The notes under the pieces are model-generated. The model was not told where the DNA came from. It did no database searches and was given only the letters and a program-made list of their open reading frames with translations. A program made the translations under genes and the position numbers. Positions 9,801 to 19,300 of a stretch of 33,779 nt of DNA are shown here, piece by piece (the first letter of the stretch is position 1; each line of letters begins with the position of its first letter). This DNA comes from G963674505 sp964575975 (GTDB lineage Bacteria; Desulfobacterota; Desulfobacteria; Desulfobacterales; SKZT01), in NCBI GenBank assembly GCA_964575975.1, contig CAZNTU010000037.1, forward strand, positions 1-33,779, given 5' to 3'.

Positions 9801-12800
9801 GGACCATGTCGGCTTCGATATTTCCTTTGAAGGGGAAAACGGCGCGAACATGTCTTTTTCGACGGGAAGCATTGTTTTTGCCGATGAAGATATCGTCGAT
9901 TCCGAACACCTTGACATCGATGAAATTATTAATCGGTGTCGCTCCAGGAAGAGCAGAGAAGAATGCTACGATTTTTTTCGATCAAGGGGCGTCAATTACG
10001 GCTCGGGCTTCAAAGCGATCGAAACCCTCTACCTGAACGGCAACGAGGCCCTTTCAAAACTGGCTTGCCCCGAAAGCGAAGAATATAATCTGGACGGTTG
10101 TTCAATAAATCCTTCCATAATGGATGGCGCTTTGCAAACTGTCGCGGGCATAATGGAAAAGCACGGCAAGATAGAAGAAAAAGAGCTTCTTGTTCCTTTT
10201 TCCATGGAAGAGATGGTCATCGCCGGCCCCTTGCCCGCCCATTGCTACGCGCATGCCGCTATTTCCGAACCGGCCGGAGCGGGGAACGGGCTCACATGCG
10301 ATATCCGGCTTGGCGATGAATCCGGGGGGGTCCTTGTCCGAATAAGAGGAATATCCTTCAGACCGGTAAAATCACTGGATTATACTGTTTCCGCTGTCAA
10401 GCAGAAGAAGATCGCCGGAAAACCATCTTCGCCGAAAAACAAACTCGAAATGGAAAAGGAGACAGGGGAAATCGAGAGAAGGCTGCTCCGATTGGCGGGG
10501 GACATCCTTAAAGTGGACGAAAAAGAGATTTCCATATACGAAGATTTGGGGGATTACGGATTCGACTCGTTCCTTTTTACCACCCTGGCCAATCGCATGA
10601 ACGAGGATTTCGGCCTGGAAGCCACTCCGGCTCTTTTTTACGAATACCCCGACATTCACTCCCTTGCCGCTTTTGTGTTAGACGAACAAAAGGATTCTTT
10701 CATCCATAACAATAGGGAAAGCCCGACAAAGGCAGAATCGTCGGAGAAAGGAGCGTCCGCAACGGAAAACAACGGCGGCGAGCAACGATTTTCACCCGCG
10801 CGCGATTATCGGAAGAAAAACGGATCTTCCGCAGACAGCCCTATTGCCATTGTCGGAATAAGCGGAATCATGCCCGGCTCCGACGATCTTGAAACATTCT
10901 GGCGACACCTGGACCAAGGGCGATCGCTAATAGGAAATATCCCCCGAGACCGGCATTGGCTTCTTCCCGACGGTCCGATAAAATTGCCGGAGTCCGAATT
11001 TGTCAAACACGGCGGCTTCATGAACCGGATAGACGAATTTGATTCCGAATTGTTTAAAATATCTCCGAGGGAAGCCGAATGGATGGATCCTCAGCAAAGA
11101 TTGCTCCTCGAGACAGTCTGGAGAGCTGTCGCGGATGCGGGCTACAAGCCAAGGGATTTATTCGGCTCGAGAATCGGAGTTTTCGTGGGAGCCTCCAGCG
11201 CGGATTATTATGAAATAGCCAATATGTCGAGTCTCGAACCGGACGGATTGCTGGCAACGGGTTCCGCCCATGCCGTTTTAGCCAACAGGATCTCGTCTTG
11301 TTTCAATTTCACGGGTCCAAGCGAAACGGTCGATACAGCCTGTTCAAGTTCGTCCGTTGCGATACATCGAGCCATTTCCTCCATTTGCCTCGGAGAATGC
11401 GAAGCGGCGGTTGCCGGAGGCGTCAACGTTCTGTTGTCTCCCTCCAAATTTATCATGTTTGGCAAACTCGGACTCCTGAGCAGGGATGGAACGGTAAAAA
11501 CCTTTGACGAAGACGCCGACGGATATGTGCGAGGCGAAGGCGTGGGGGCAATTTTGCTTAAGCCTCTCCGGCTGGCGGAAAAGGATAAAGATCATATTCA
11601 TGCGGTCATAAGAGGCAGCGCCGTCAATCACGGGGGAAAAGGGCGTTCTCTGACCTCCCCCAACCCTTCCGTTCAAGCCGAAATGCTTTTCGATCTCTAT
11701 GAACGAACGGGTGTCGATCCTGGAACGGTGGGCTACATCGAAACCCAAGGAACGGGAACTGCCATTGGAGACCCCATCGAGATCAACGCTTTTAAGAAGG
11801 CTTTCTCTTCGTTGTTTTCCAGTCGAAACAGGGAAATGCCCCGAAAAAAATGTTGCGGCCTCGGTTCCGTAAAGCCCAACATTGGCCATCTCGAGTCTGC
11901 TTCGGGCATGGCCGCGCTATTCAAGGTTATTTTATCCATGATACACAAAAAACTGCCGGCAACCGCTCATTTTAAAAAGCTGAATCCCTATATCGAAATC
12001 GACGACACGCCTTTTTATATCGTTGACAAAACACTTGAATGGAAAGCACCGAAAGACGACAACGGACAAACACTGCCAAGAAGAGCCGGTATAAACGCGT
12101 TTGGATTCGGTGGAACCAACGCTCACATTATTCTCGAGGAGTATCTGCCGGCAAAGCCATTCTCGAAAGAACACAAAGTCTTGGAGTTTCCTGCTGCCCG
12201 ACTTTTTTTGTTTTCGGCCGGAAACAATGAAAAATTATACGATTATCTCTTCTCGATGAAAGTTTTCCTTGAAAATGCCGAGTACCTGTCAATGGCGGAT
12301 ATAGCCTTTACGCTCGCGTGCGGGAGAGAGGCCATGCCTGCCCGCATGGCGATTATAGCAAACCATAGTAAAGAATTGATGGAGAAAATCCAAACCGCTT
12401 TGCGGGGAAAAGAACTGGGCCACGATATTATTTCCTCGGAAAGCTGTCGAACCTATCGTTCAAATCCGAATAGCGATACAAACGACGAGAATCTTTTGGA
12501 AAAGCACGTGCGCGAAAAAAACGCGAGGGAACTGGCAAAAATATGGGTTGCCGGAACCGATATCGATTGGATGTTTTTGCACGAAAACAACGACGGAAAA
12601 AGAGTCTCCCTGCCATGCCAGCCTTTTGAAAAAAAACGCTCCTGGCTGCCTCTCCAAGAGGTTCGCGCCCCCGAATTCGAGTCGTTGACAAACGCCGGCC
12701 GTTTTGTATCCGAAAAAAACGGCGATTCGTCGAAAGACAGTATTGGTAAAAATCTCGTTTTCTGGATTGCCGAACTGCTGAAAACATCCGTGGGAATTAT

Positions 12801-13176
12801 CGACGGTAATGTTCACCTGCCGGATTATGGCTTCAATTCTCTGACCGGGATGAGACTTATCAACAGGATACAAGAATTTTACGACGTTCGGCTACCTGTC
12901 AAAGAGCTTTTCAATCGTACTACGATAAATAAAATAGCCGATTATGTCGCGCAAAAGGTCGAAAAAAAAGAATCCCTCGAACAATCTTTTGACGTGTCGC
13001 GCAAGAAAGTTTCCGGTTTGCCCGGCAACAAGAAAATGTCGGACAAGATCCGCGGCAATGCTCAAAAAAACGGCGTGCAGAAAGAAATGTTTCTCGAGGC
13101 CATTCTTCATGAATTGGCCGAAGGTGGAATAACGCCGAGACAGGCGATTGAAATCGAGGAGAAATTCGCGGAATAA
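2629..13176 (+). CDS. trans-AT polyketide synthase (DH-ACP / KS-KR-ACP / KS-DH-ACP / KS0-ACP)
   Basis: A 3515-residue megasynthase. The ATG at 2629 is preferred because AAAAAGGA ends 4 bases before it; a longer frame from a TTG at 2539 has no ribosome site and adds a low-complexity basic leader. Approximate domains in residues: DH-like 1-281, ACP 332-411, KS 454-876, KR 1069-1544, ACP 1557-1640, KS 1684-2121, DH 2301-2583, ACP 2614-2690, KS 2738-3172, ACP 3370-3449, C-terminal helical tail about 3465-3515. No AT domain is present; each of the three KS domains is followed by the adaptor region typical of trans-AT enzymes. The protein should receive the chain from the KS of the preceding gene and pass it to the NRPS module of the next. 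Two oddities are a DH-like domain without a KR partner and a third KS with Gln in place of the catalytic His. Confidence 0.96.
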   Translation: MEKFNEFEYITTVRSTDFVLRDHLVQRTNIMPGVVFLDMVCRLLKLENVPPETIELKDIVFKEAVAVSDDVEKTIQITLERPANSTDNYGVIKATSRHSKDNRPISSCATENFRCKILFDKAPATKRIDIEALKSNALRIADLDEAYAQVRDMNITHLEFMKAIGNIYLGKDYALAQAELSEIARSSSGSFYIHPVFLDVSSIVSFFINSDGKKRKTPFIPIFIRSFEPVKELHDRCFIHVEKRRQRLKSNDIVYMDMELYNENGEIAASIVNMATKRIRSEEMIRRLVAFSSDMRHPTDFSPFSRHEQEKNEPPGSFESESQGDCASEPSEDALVLFCENELRRMIGEITNKPPEAIAVDEGFYNLGLESTHLLQIAGDLEARIGKELYPTLLFEYPTILELAKYLTANHKNGFTEGPNEFKSEIGSTRGEHIIEFPVEKSEKSGLATDKETDIAVIGLAGKYPFAPDIRKLWENVLAVRDCIVKVPADRWDIDFHLGGNMDDENAIRCKWGGFIEDAETFDPLFFGISPKEAKRLDPQIRLILQTAWHAVEDAGYTRKKLTQNVVGVYCGVMNDDFTWVASEKFAKTGAYESPGSYAHDIANRISYSMDFRGPSLTVETACSSSLTAIHLARTAIIGNECDLALAGGVNLCIHPSKYLMLSGIQILSPEGKEKTFDESADGYVPGEGVGMVLLKPLSKAVADRDHIYGAIKGSSINHSGTGSGYMVPNIKPLSIAAEKAIMQSGIDPEQISYVETHGTGTVLGDPVEIKALASAFERYTGKKGFCALGSKANLGHMESASGICSLTKVLMAMKNGKIPACANIGNVNPSIELKNSPFYIPDTDLPWAPARGPRAAAVNSFGIGGSNCFVVVEEYCSEKVESREEEVPRLLVLSAKNKERLREYAENMSGFLKKHGLEENKRKRGYLSDLAFTLQVGREAMRERLAIPFASLDQLIELLDEFVADDCEDRAIFRGSIQPGTSPDKKGDKEKVNRLVEDGNLLELGKLWVSGIFVPWEKLHEKNRPRRVSVPCYPFEKRICKMADTVEKSTNSAIPAETEKSEKRHDSLYVECVWRQSRLKTISRDPERQEAILLFDAGKSSSISNELRKQLPSSHSSPIVRIEPGKAFGEIGDNEFTIDPENEKDYEKLMDALVERDLFPGSAIHAWSFFPVSEDSDEPSIHLQRSIYSVIYLARTLLFRKPGHANRILYLCTGNNPYHSAVSALFGSISLETPKIQGKIVEIENTSLLETALKEFHAENDSIHVKYDANYCRKIMRLESFSPPEIPSPVRKDKAGNLKDGGVYLITGGAGGLGRIIAEHISNRVEAILILSGRKELSEKEISDISGRKSKIIYLRCDLSVREETFKLIQTIKQRYKTIDGIVHCAGAIRDSLLINKNRRDIDVVLGPKIQGTVWLDEATKDAPLDFFVFFSSISSVLGNIGQCDYAYANSFMDHYAESREIRRAKGERYGKTVSINWPLWKNGTMNVDRETRAKAKRKFGLEAIEDALGTEAFELALAMDKPRFMVLGGDPEKIRRVFDISRSGCKNDRAIDIPENKDLLSVMEKDIVDMVCRILEIEREDIDLYENISEYGFDSISLTRFAGMINKQFDLEITPDIFFEHDSIGSLLKCLASRHSERFEGHYRGFRLQENKKKSVDTAPPRTRVIGKGSGIQNCGRQSPHEPVAIVGIGGKMPRSENLDIFWRHLEQGDDLITEIPQERWNWREIYGDPAKEPGKTLAKWGGFMPEIDKFDAVFFGISPREAELMDPQQRIFLETVWHTLEDAGYRASDLWGKDVGVFVGASTHDYADMLLYAGTGIAAHTSTGMANSMIANRVSYCFNFRGPSEPVDTACSSSLLAILRAASYVREKKGRLAIAGGVNAMLSPMLNIAFGSAGMLCDDGRCKTFDAKANGYVRGEGVGALLLKSLERAEADNDYIYAVIRGGAVNHGGRAASLTAPNTEAQADLLETAYASAGIHPASISYLETHGTGTKLGDPVEINALKKFVANFNCPEDRNLPEKIECALGSVKTNIGHLEAAAGIASVIKVLLSMKHGKIPAHLHLGETNPYIELEGTGFYLNRKTRPWKALAGLNGKRIPRRAGISSFGFGGSNAHVIIEEYPQPEKSLDVREEQLIVLSAKNRERLVSSAARLGAFLEKEKDSLSLADVAFTLQTGREPMEERIAFAAMTIEEVSRKLKRYCENTDTRDQGFYAGRARKNRIPSLSSADKEEIGNGAKDIDNLHKLASAWTGGKEIDWKLIRGNSDCRRIPLPGYPFERKRYWIPVTEPVHSFGKPYRADTLHPMIDTSASTPAGQCFEKTVLVDEYYVKDHLIRGEKVLPAVFSLEMARAAGELAYKDKRVSKLKGVVWNRLVTFGNKSRTIKISLNPDRDHVGFDISFEGENGANMSFSTGSIVFADEDIVDSEHLDIDEIINRCRSRKSREECYDFFRSRGVNYGSGFKAIETLYLNGNEALSKLACPESEEYNLDGCSINPSIMDGALQTVAGIMEKHGKIEEKELLVPFSMEEMVIAGPLPAHCYAHAAISEPAGAGNGLTCDIRLGDESGGVLVRIRGISFRPVKSLDYTVSAVKQKKIAGKPSSPKNKLEMEKETGEIERRLLRLAGDILKVDEKEISIYEDLGDYGFDSFLFTTLANRMNEDFGLEATPALFYEYPDIHSLAAFVLDEQKDSFIHNNRESPTKAESSEKGASATENNGGEQRFSPARDYRKKNGSSADSPIAIVGISGIMPGSDDLETFWRHLDQGRSLIGNIPRDRHWLLPDGPIKLPESEFVKHGGFMNRIDEFDSELFKISPREAEWMDPQQRLLLETVWRAVADAGYKPRDLFGSRIGVFVGASSADYYEIANMSSLEPDGLLATGSAHAVLANRISSCFNFTGPSETVDTACSSSSVAIHRAISSICLGECEAAVAGGVNVLLSPSKFIMFGKLGLLSRDGTVKTFDEDADGYVRGEGVGAILLKPLRLAEKDKDHIHAVIRGSAVNHGGKGRSLTSPNPSVQAEMLFDLYERTGVDPGTVGYIETQGTGTAIGDPIEINAFKKAFSSLFSSRNREMPRKKCCGLGSVKPNIGHLESASGMAALFKVILSMIHKKLPATAHFKKLNPYIEIDDTPFYIVDKTLEWKAPKDDNGQTLPRRAGINAFGFGGTNAHIILEEYLPAKPFSKEHKVLEFPAARLFLFSAGNNEKLYDYLFSMKVFLENAEYLSMADIAFTLACGREAMPARMAIIANHSKELMEKIQTALRGKELGHDIISSESCRTYRSNPNSDTNDENLLEKHVREKNARELAKIWVAGTDIDWMFLHENNDGKRVSLPCQPFEKKRSWLPLQEVRAPEFESLTNAGRFVSEKNGDSSKDSIGKNLVFWIAELLKTSVGIIDGNVHLPDYGFNSLTGMRLINRIQEFYDVRLPVKELFNRTTINKIADYVAQKVEKKESLEQSFDVSRKKVSGLPGNKKMSDKIRGNAQKNGVQKEMFLEAILHELAEGGITPRQAIEIEEKFAE
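3988..7545 (+). other. module KS-KR-ACP
   Basis: The KS has Cys623 (ETACSSSL), His758 (HGTGT) and His797 (NLGH), so it should elongate. The KR starts with a structural subdomain (YVECVW), followed by the GGAGGLG nucleotide-binding motif, Lys1410 and Tyr1447 with Asn four residues later; it looks active. An IRD motif places Asp where B-type KRs carry their marker Asp, which suggests a D-configured hydroxyl (inference). The ACP Ser is residue 1597 in YGFDSI. Confidence 0.9.
7678..10695 (+). other. module KS-DH-ACP (no KR)
   Basis: The KS triad is intact (Cys1854, His1989 and a later NIGH). The DH is canonical: His2332 in HLIRGEKVLP, a YGSGF motif, and Asp2499 in MDGALQ. The ACP Ser is residue 2647. 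A good DH without a KR, directly after a KS-KR-ACP module, resembles the dehydrating bimodules of trans-AT systems: the first module makes the hydroxyl and the second removes water. Confidence 0.88.
10840..12975 (+). other. module KS0-ACP, probably non-elongating
   Basis: The KS keeps Cys2905 (DTACSSSS) and the NIGH His, but HGTGT reads QGTGT (CAA codon 11746-11748, residue 3040). Loss of this His is the accepted mark of KS0 domains, which can accept and pass a chain but do not decarboxylate malonyl. The following ACP has GFNSL in place of GFDSL, with the Ser at residue 3404 retained. The module would therefore ferry the chain from the preceding DH module to the condensation domain of the next protein. 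Confidence 0.85.
13036..13173 (+). other. C-terminal docking-like helical tail
   Basis: After the last ACP the protein ends in a charged helical segment, ILHELAEGGITPRQAIEIEE. The N-terminus of the next synthase has a similar pattern, IYRRVAEKKISVKDAIVMI. Matching short helices at the ends of consecutive subunits are typical of docking pairs in trans-AT systems. The assignment rests on this pattern only. Confidence 0.5.
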
Positions 13177-13255
13177 AAAGTCGACGATCAAGTTCCAGGC
13201 AGTTTTGGCTGAATTTATACGCGCGCATCTTTTCGCAGGGTGGCTTGTCATTTTG

Positions 13256-13342
13256 TCCTTTTTTTAAATCCCGCCTTTTTTGAGCATCGCGACAAATTCC
13301 AGCAATTCCGAATAAGGCTGTCCGCAAAAACGAAAAAAAGGA
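13256..13342 (+). promoter_or_regulatory. possible Shine-Dalgarno-sequestering stem upstream of the hybrid PKS/NRPS gene
   Basis: TCCTTTTTTT (13256-13265) is a perfect reverse complement of AAAAAAAGGA (13333-13342), which contains the Shine-Dalgarno of the gene starting at 13351. In the transcript the two could pair over a 67-base loop and hide the ribosome site. The arms are low-complexity A/T tracts, so chance is a real alternative. Confidence 0.3.
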
Positions 13343-13350
13343 AGAAAATC

Positions 13351-16300
13351 ATGACGCTTAACAAGGAAGAAATCTATCGAAGGGTTGCCGAAAAAAAAAT
13401 TTCGGTGAAAGATGCAATTGTTATGATCAACGGCAAGGATTCCATTGACGAAGTCAATCCACGTAGGGTCGCAAAAGGAAGTTCGTCAGATAACCAGAGG
13501 CGGATCTGCCCGCTGTCCGAAGGACAAAAGCCACTTTGGATGATCCATAAAATGGCGCCTGGCAATTACGCCTATAACCTGCCGCTCGCTTTTACAGTCC
13601 ACGGGACCGTCGATATCCCGACCTTTAGGCAGGCGTTCGAGCAAATTCTCGAGATTCATCCCGTCCTGAATGCCGTCATACGCGTCGAGAACCATGAACC
13701 GGTAATGATAATACCGGAAAAGGGAAAGTTGGATTTCGACCGAGTCGATCTGGGTTTTGCAACGGATTCGGAGGTTATCGAGCTATTGCAGGTCGAGGCA
13801 AAAAAAGGATTCGATCTCGAAAATGGCCCTCTGATGAAAGTTTTGTTTTTTACAAGAAAAGAGGGCAATCCCGTTCTATTGATAAAATTTCATCACATCG
13901 TTTTCGACGGCATATCCTCTCAAATATTTGCGAAAACTCTTCAAGCGTCCTATGCGGCGGCGCAGAAAGGGGAGAAAGTCTCATTGGAATCCGGTTCCGC
14001 CACGTACATGGATTTCGTGGCATGGCAAAAGGAGTGGCTGAAAAGCGAGGCGGGACAATCGGCGCGACAATACTGGATGGAACAATTGGCCGGCGAAGTT
14101 CCCAAGCTGGAACTGCACACGGACAAACCCCGCCCCGCAATCCCGCGCTACCGCGGAGCGAGCGAGAAGACGGAAGTCGATAACCACCTTGCGGAAAAGT
14201 TGAGATCTCTTGCGCTTCGAGAAAACGCGACTCTTTTTTCAATCGTGCTGACCGCCTATGTCGTCATGCTTTATCGTTACACGCAACAGGATGAAATTCT
14301 TATCGGCACTCCAATGGGAGCGAGGTCGGAAACACGGTTCGAGAACGTTATCGGGTATTTTCTGAATATGCTTCCTATCAGGTCCGATCTTTCGGGTTCG
14401 CCTTCTTTTAAAGCTCTTCTACAAAGGGTCCAGGACACCGTAGCCGACGCTCTGGAACATGGGAACTACCCTCATTTACGAATGATCGAAGATCTGAAAA
14501 AAAAAGGAACGTATAATGGAGCCACTCTGTTCAAGGCTGTTTTCTATTTCCAGAATTGGCTGGATTCCAACCTTGCCGCAAGCGACGGAGAGGCATCGAA
14601 TACGCCTCTTAGCCTTGAACACATGGAAGATATCGTCCAGGAAGGAGAATTCGACCTTACACTTGAAGTCGTTGAACATCCTGACAAACTGACTGTGCTT
14701 CTCAAATACGATACCGATCTGTTTGAAACCGACACCATTGAAAGAATGTCCAGGCATTTACTGCGACTCTTAGACGACGTTGTTCGCAATCCGGACAAAG
14801 GAATTGCGGACTTGACGATTTTGACGGAAGCGGAACGGCGATCGATTATAGAAGAATGGAATGAAACCGACTTCGAATATCCCAAGGATAAATGCATGCA
14901 CCAATTGTTCGAGGAACAATCCCTCAGGACGCCAAACGCGATTGCCGCAAAATTCCTGAACACTTCGTTGACCTACGCGCAATTAAACAAGAAATCAGAT
15001 TGCCTTGCCGATTACCTTCGAAGGAAGGGTGTAAAGACGGGAGACAATGTAGGCATTTTTCTGGAACGTTCGCTGGATTTGATCGTTGGCCTGTTGGGAA
15101 TCCATAAGGCCGGCGGCTGCTATATACCTTTAGATCCGGTCTATCCGGCGGACAGGCTGGAATACATGTTCGAAACGACCGATCTTTTCTTTTTGGTCAC
15201 TAATTCTCGCATCGAAGACAAATTGCCGGATTACAAACTGAAAAAGATCCGACTGGACCTGGAATGGAACGAAATTCTTGCGGCCGGCGGCGATTCGCGG
15301 CAGGCAACGACGGACAGACCTACGCCCGACGATCTTGCCTATATAATTTTTACCTCGGGCTCCACGGGCAAGCCAAAGGGAATTCAGATCTACCACAGGG
15401 GCCTGACCAATTTTTTGTGGACAATGGCCGAATGCCCCGGATTCACGGGACGGGACGAAATCTTGGCCCTGACGACCGTCTCTTTCGACATCGCCGCGCT
15501 GGAACTCTATTTGCCATTAGTAAAAGGCGGCGCCGTAGATATCTTACCGGAAGATGTCGCCAAAGACGGGATAAAGCTTGCCGAAAAAATCGAATCCGGT
15601 TCCGCCACCGTGGTGCAAGCCACGCCGGCAACGTTCCAGATGCTTATGGCGGCGGAGTGGGAAACCCGAAAGAAGCTGAAACTTCTTGTAGGGGGCGAGG
15701 CTCTTTCCAAGGAATTGGCGGATGAAATGTTGAAACGATCCGACGACGTGTGGAACGTTTTCGGACCTACGGAAACCACTATTTGGTCTACCGTTGCCCG
15801 CGTAAGAAAAAACGAAAGGATTACCATTGGCCGTCCCATTGGAAACACGAGCATATATATTCTGGACGACAGAAAACAGCCCGTTCCCGTCGGCGTTCCA
15901 GGAGAACTTTACATTGGAGGGGACGGTGTTGCCAAAGGATATATCAAGCGCCCCGAACTAAATGAAAAAGCGTTCGTACCCAACCCGTTTAAAAGAAACG
16001 ATACAATCTATAAAACCGGCGATTTGGCGCGATATCTGGCCGACGGCAGCATCGAATATCTTGGGCGTATCGATTTTCAGGTTAAAATAAGGGGGTTCAG
16101 AATCGAGTTGGGGGAAATCGAATCGGCCCTGCTTAAATTCAATGAACTTCAGGAAGCAGTTGTGGCGGTTCGGGAAGACAACCCCGGGAACAAGCGTTTG
16201 GTGGCTTATTTGATTCCGAAGGACTCTTCGGATCCTCCGTCAAGGCGAGAGCTGGACGAAAGCCTTGGAAAAACCCTACCGGACTATATGATACCGTCTT

Positions 16301-19300
16301 CGTACGTTGTACTAAACTCGTTCCCGCTGACTCTGAACCGAAAAGTAAATAGAAAGGGGCTTGCCAAAGACGACTTGACCGAAATCGTTTCCAGACACGG
16401 GAACAAAAACAGCTACGGGCTTGAGATGGAAACTCCGGATAAAAAGGAGGCAAAGCAGGAAACAGGCAAGGAGACCCAAAAACATAGACGGGCGGAAAAG
16501 GAAACGTCCAAAGGCGGCGAAAACGGAAAACGACAAGAAAATCTTCTATCCGACCTGTTGAAAATCGCCGCGGACATTATTGAAATCGATGCAAGACATA
16601 TAAATCCGGAAACAAATATCGGAGAATACGGATTTGATTCCGTGCGGTTTACAAGTTTAAGCGTCGGGTTAAACAAAGTATTTCAAATAAATGTGGAACC
16701 CTCCATATTTTATCAACATACTACCGTCGAGCAGATTGCGGAGTACTTGACCGAGAATTTCTCCGGCCCCCTCAAAAACCGCTATGCCGACAATTCGCCT
16801 TCGGAAGACGACAAGCCGGAGCCCGCCCGAATTTGCGTCGTCGATAAAACCGAAGCGGTCGTTCCGTCCGTACAATGCAGTCGATTCAGACGAAAACCTG
16901 TGGCGATTATCGGAATGAGCGGGTCCATGCCGTGCTCCCCCGACCTGGAATCCTTCTGGGAAAACCTGAAATCTGGAAAAAACATGGTCGCGGGTATTCC
17001 GGAGGATCGATACGAGCTGATGGATTATTACAAGAATCTTTCAGGGAATAAGAATATCGCGGGCGCTTTTCAGGGAGGTTTTCTGGAAAATGTAGACAAA
17101 TTCGATCCTTCGTTTTTCGAAATATCGCCCGGAGAGGCAGAACTGATGGACCCTCAGCAGAGGCTCTTTATGCAGACCGTATGGAAGACCATTGAAGACG
17201 CGGGCTACAGTCCCTCCGACCTTTCCGGCACGGAAACAGTCGTTCTTGTCGGCGTCATCGGGTTCGACTACTGGGAGTTGATGCTCAAAAAAGGATCGAG
17301 CATGGAAGGACATACATTTTCAGGCCAGACTCATTCCATTATCGCCAATCGAATATCTTTTTTACTCAACCTCAAAGGACCCAGCGCCTCCATCGACACA
17401 GCCTGTTCCAGTTCTCTTATAGCCGTTCACAGAGCGGCGGAAACGATCTCCTCCGGAAGATGCGAAATGGCAATAGCAGGCGGCGTCAATCTCATGTTAA
17501 GCCCTTCGCCTTTCCAGGGACTTCTGGAAAGCGGGATGCTTAGCCCGGACGGAAAATGCAAGGCCTTCGACCGGCGTGCCGACGGTTACGCGAGAGGCGA
17601 AGGCGTCGGCGCCGTGCTTATGAAATCTCTCGAAAAGGCGGAATCGGACGGAGATTATGTGCATGCGGTTATAATCGGCTCGGCGGAAAACCACGGCGGC
17701 AGAGCCAATTCCTTGACCGCCCCCAATCCCAAGGCACAGGCGGATCTGATCGTTAAAGCGCAAAAGGGCATAGATCCAAACTCGATCACTTATGTAGAAA
17801 CTCACGGGACCGGAACTAAACTGGGAGACCCCGTTGAAATCAACGGTCTGCAACTGGCGTTCGAGCAACTGTCGAAACAGGTGAAAAAGATCGGAAAAAC
17901 GGCAAAATGCGGAATCGGTTCCGTGAAGACGAACATCGGCCATCTGGAAGCCGCAGCCGGCATCGCAGGCATGTTCAAGGTAATATGCGCCATGAAGAAC
18001 GAAATCTTGCCCCCGAACCTGCACTTTTCCGACCTGAACCCCTATATTCATCTGAACAACGGACCGTTTTATATCGTAGACAAACTAACCCCCTGGAATC
18101 GACTACCCGATGAATCGGGCGAATTCTTTCCAAGACGCGCAGGCGTCAGCTCGTTTGGATTCGGCGGATCAAACGCCCATGTTGTTTTAGAAGAGTACGC
18201 AAATCAAATGCCGGAACCCGACGACTCCGATCCAAAGCTGGTGATTTTTTCCGCCAAGAGCGAAGAACGCCTAAAGGCCCTCGTCGATTCATTCGTCCAT
18301 TTTCTGGAAAAAAAGATGGACGGAACCGGGAGCCATTCGCTTTCCCGGATTGCCTATACGCTTCAGACGGGCAGAGCTTCTCTCGAACATCGCCTAGCAG
18401 TCGTCGCAAACGATATTTCGGAGCTGCTGAAGAAACTGACCCGGTGGATTGCCGGACAAACCGACATCGAGAACGTTTTTCAAGGAAGTATCGGGCCCGG
18501 TCGCAACGTTGCTGATTTGTTGCTGGACGGCAGAGAAGGCAAAGAATTCATCAGGGTAGCCATAGAGGAAGGAAGGCTCTACAAGCTGGCCGCGCTCTGG
18601 ATCAATGGCGCAAAGATCGACTGGAAGCTGTTGTACAATGGCGCTGTTCCGGGACGAATACCGCTTCCCACCTACCCTTTCGCCATGGAACGATATTGGC
18701 TCCCGGCCTCCCCCGAAGATAAAGCCGCCCCCCCTGTTTCCAGGCATTCCGATCCGGAAGGAAAAAAAGACGAAGACATGACCGATCCCATCCATCCCTT
18801 AATCCACGAGAACAATTGCACACTGGAGGAAAAACGATTCACCGCCAGTTTCAAGGGAAACGAATTTTTTCTGAAAGATCATGTCGTCAATAACCGCATG
18901 GTGCTTCCCGGGGTAATTTCCCTGGAGATGGCGAGGGCGGCCGGCCGAATCGCGGCCGGAAAACCGGTTTGCGGAATAGAAAATATCGTGTGGTCGTCGA
19001 TGGCCCGATTTGTTCCCGAGGACCCTATGAAACTTCGCGTACGTCTTTATCCCGAGGGAGATCGGGCGAACTATAAGATCGATTTGAATAATCGGGGAAT
19101 GGAATATTTCCCCTATACCCAGGGAAGGCTCGCTTTCCGACAACATGAAAAGCCAGGGCCGGAACCGGCCGAAATCGATAGAATAATAGAACGGTGCGAA
19201 CGAAAAATGGAGTCTGCGGAACTGTATCGGAGCTTTAAAAGCGCCGGATTCGATTACGGAGACTCGCTCAGATGCATACGGTATCTGCGTTACAACAGCG

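Noticed and set aside
13240..13350. Longer start for the hybrid synthase
   Set aside because: The added 37 residues are unlike any docking or C-domain start, while the ATG at 13351 has AAGGAAG six bases upstream and opens with a docking-like helix.
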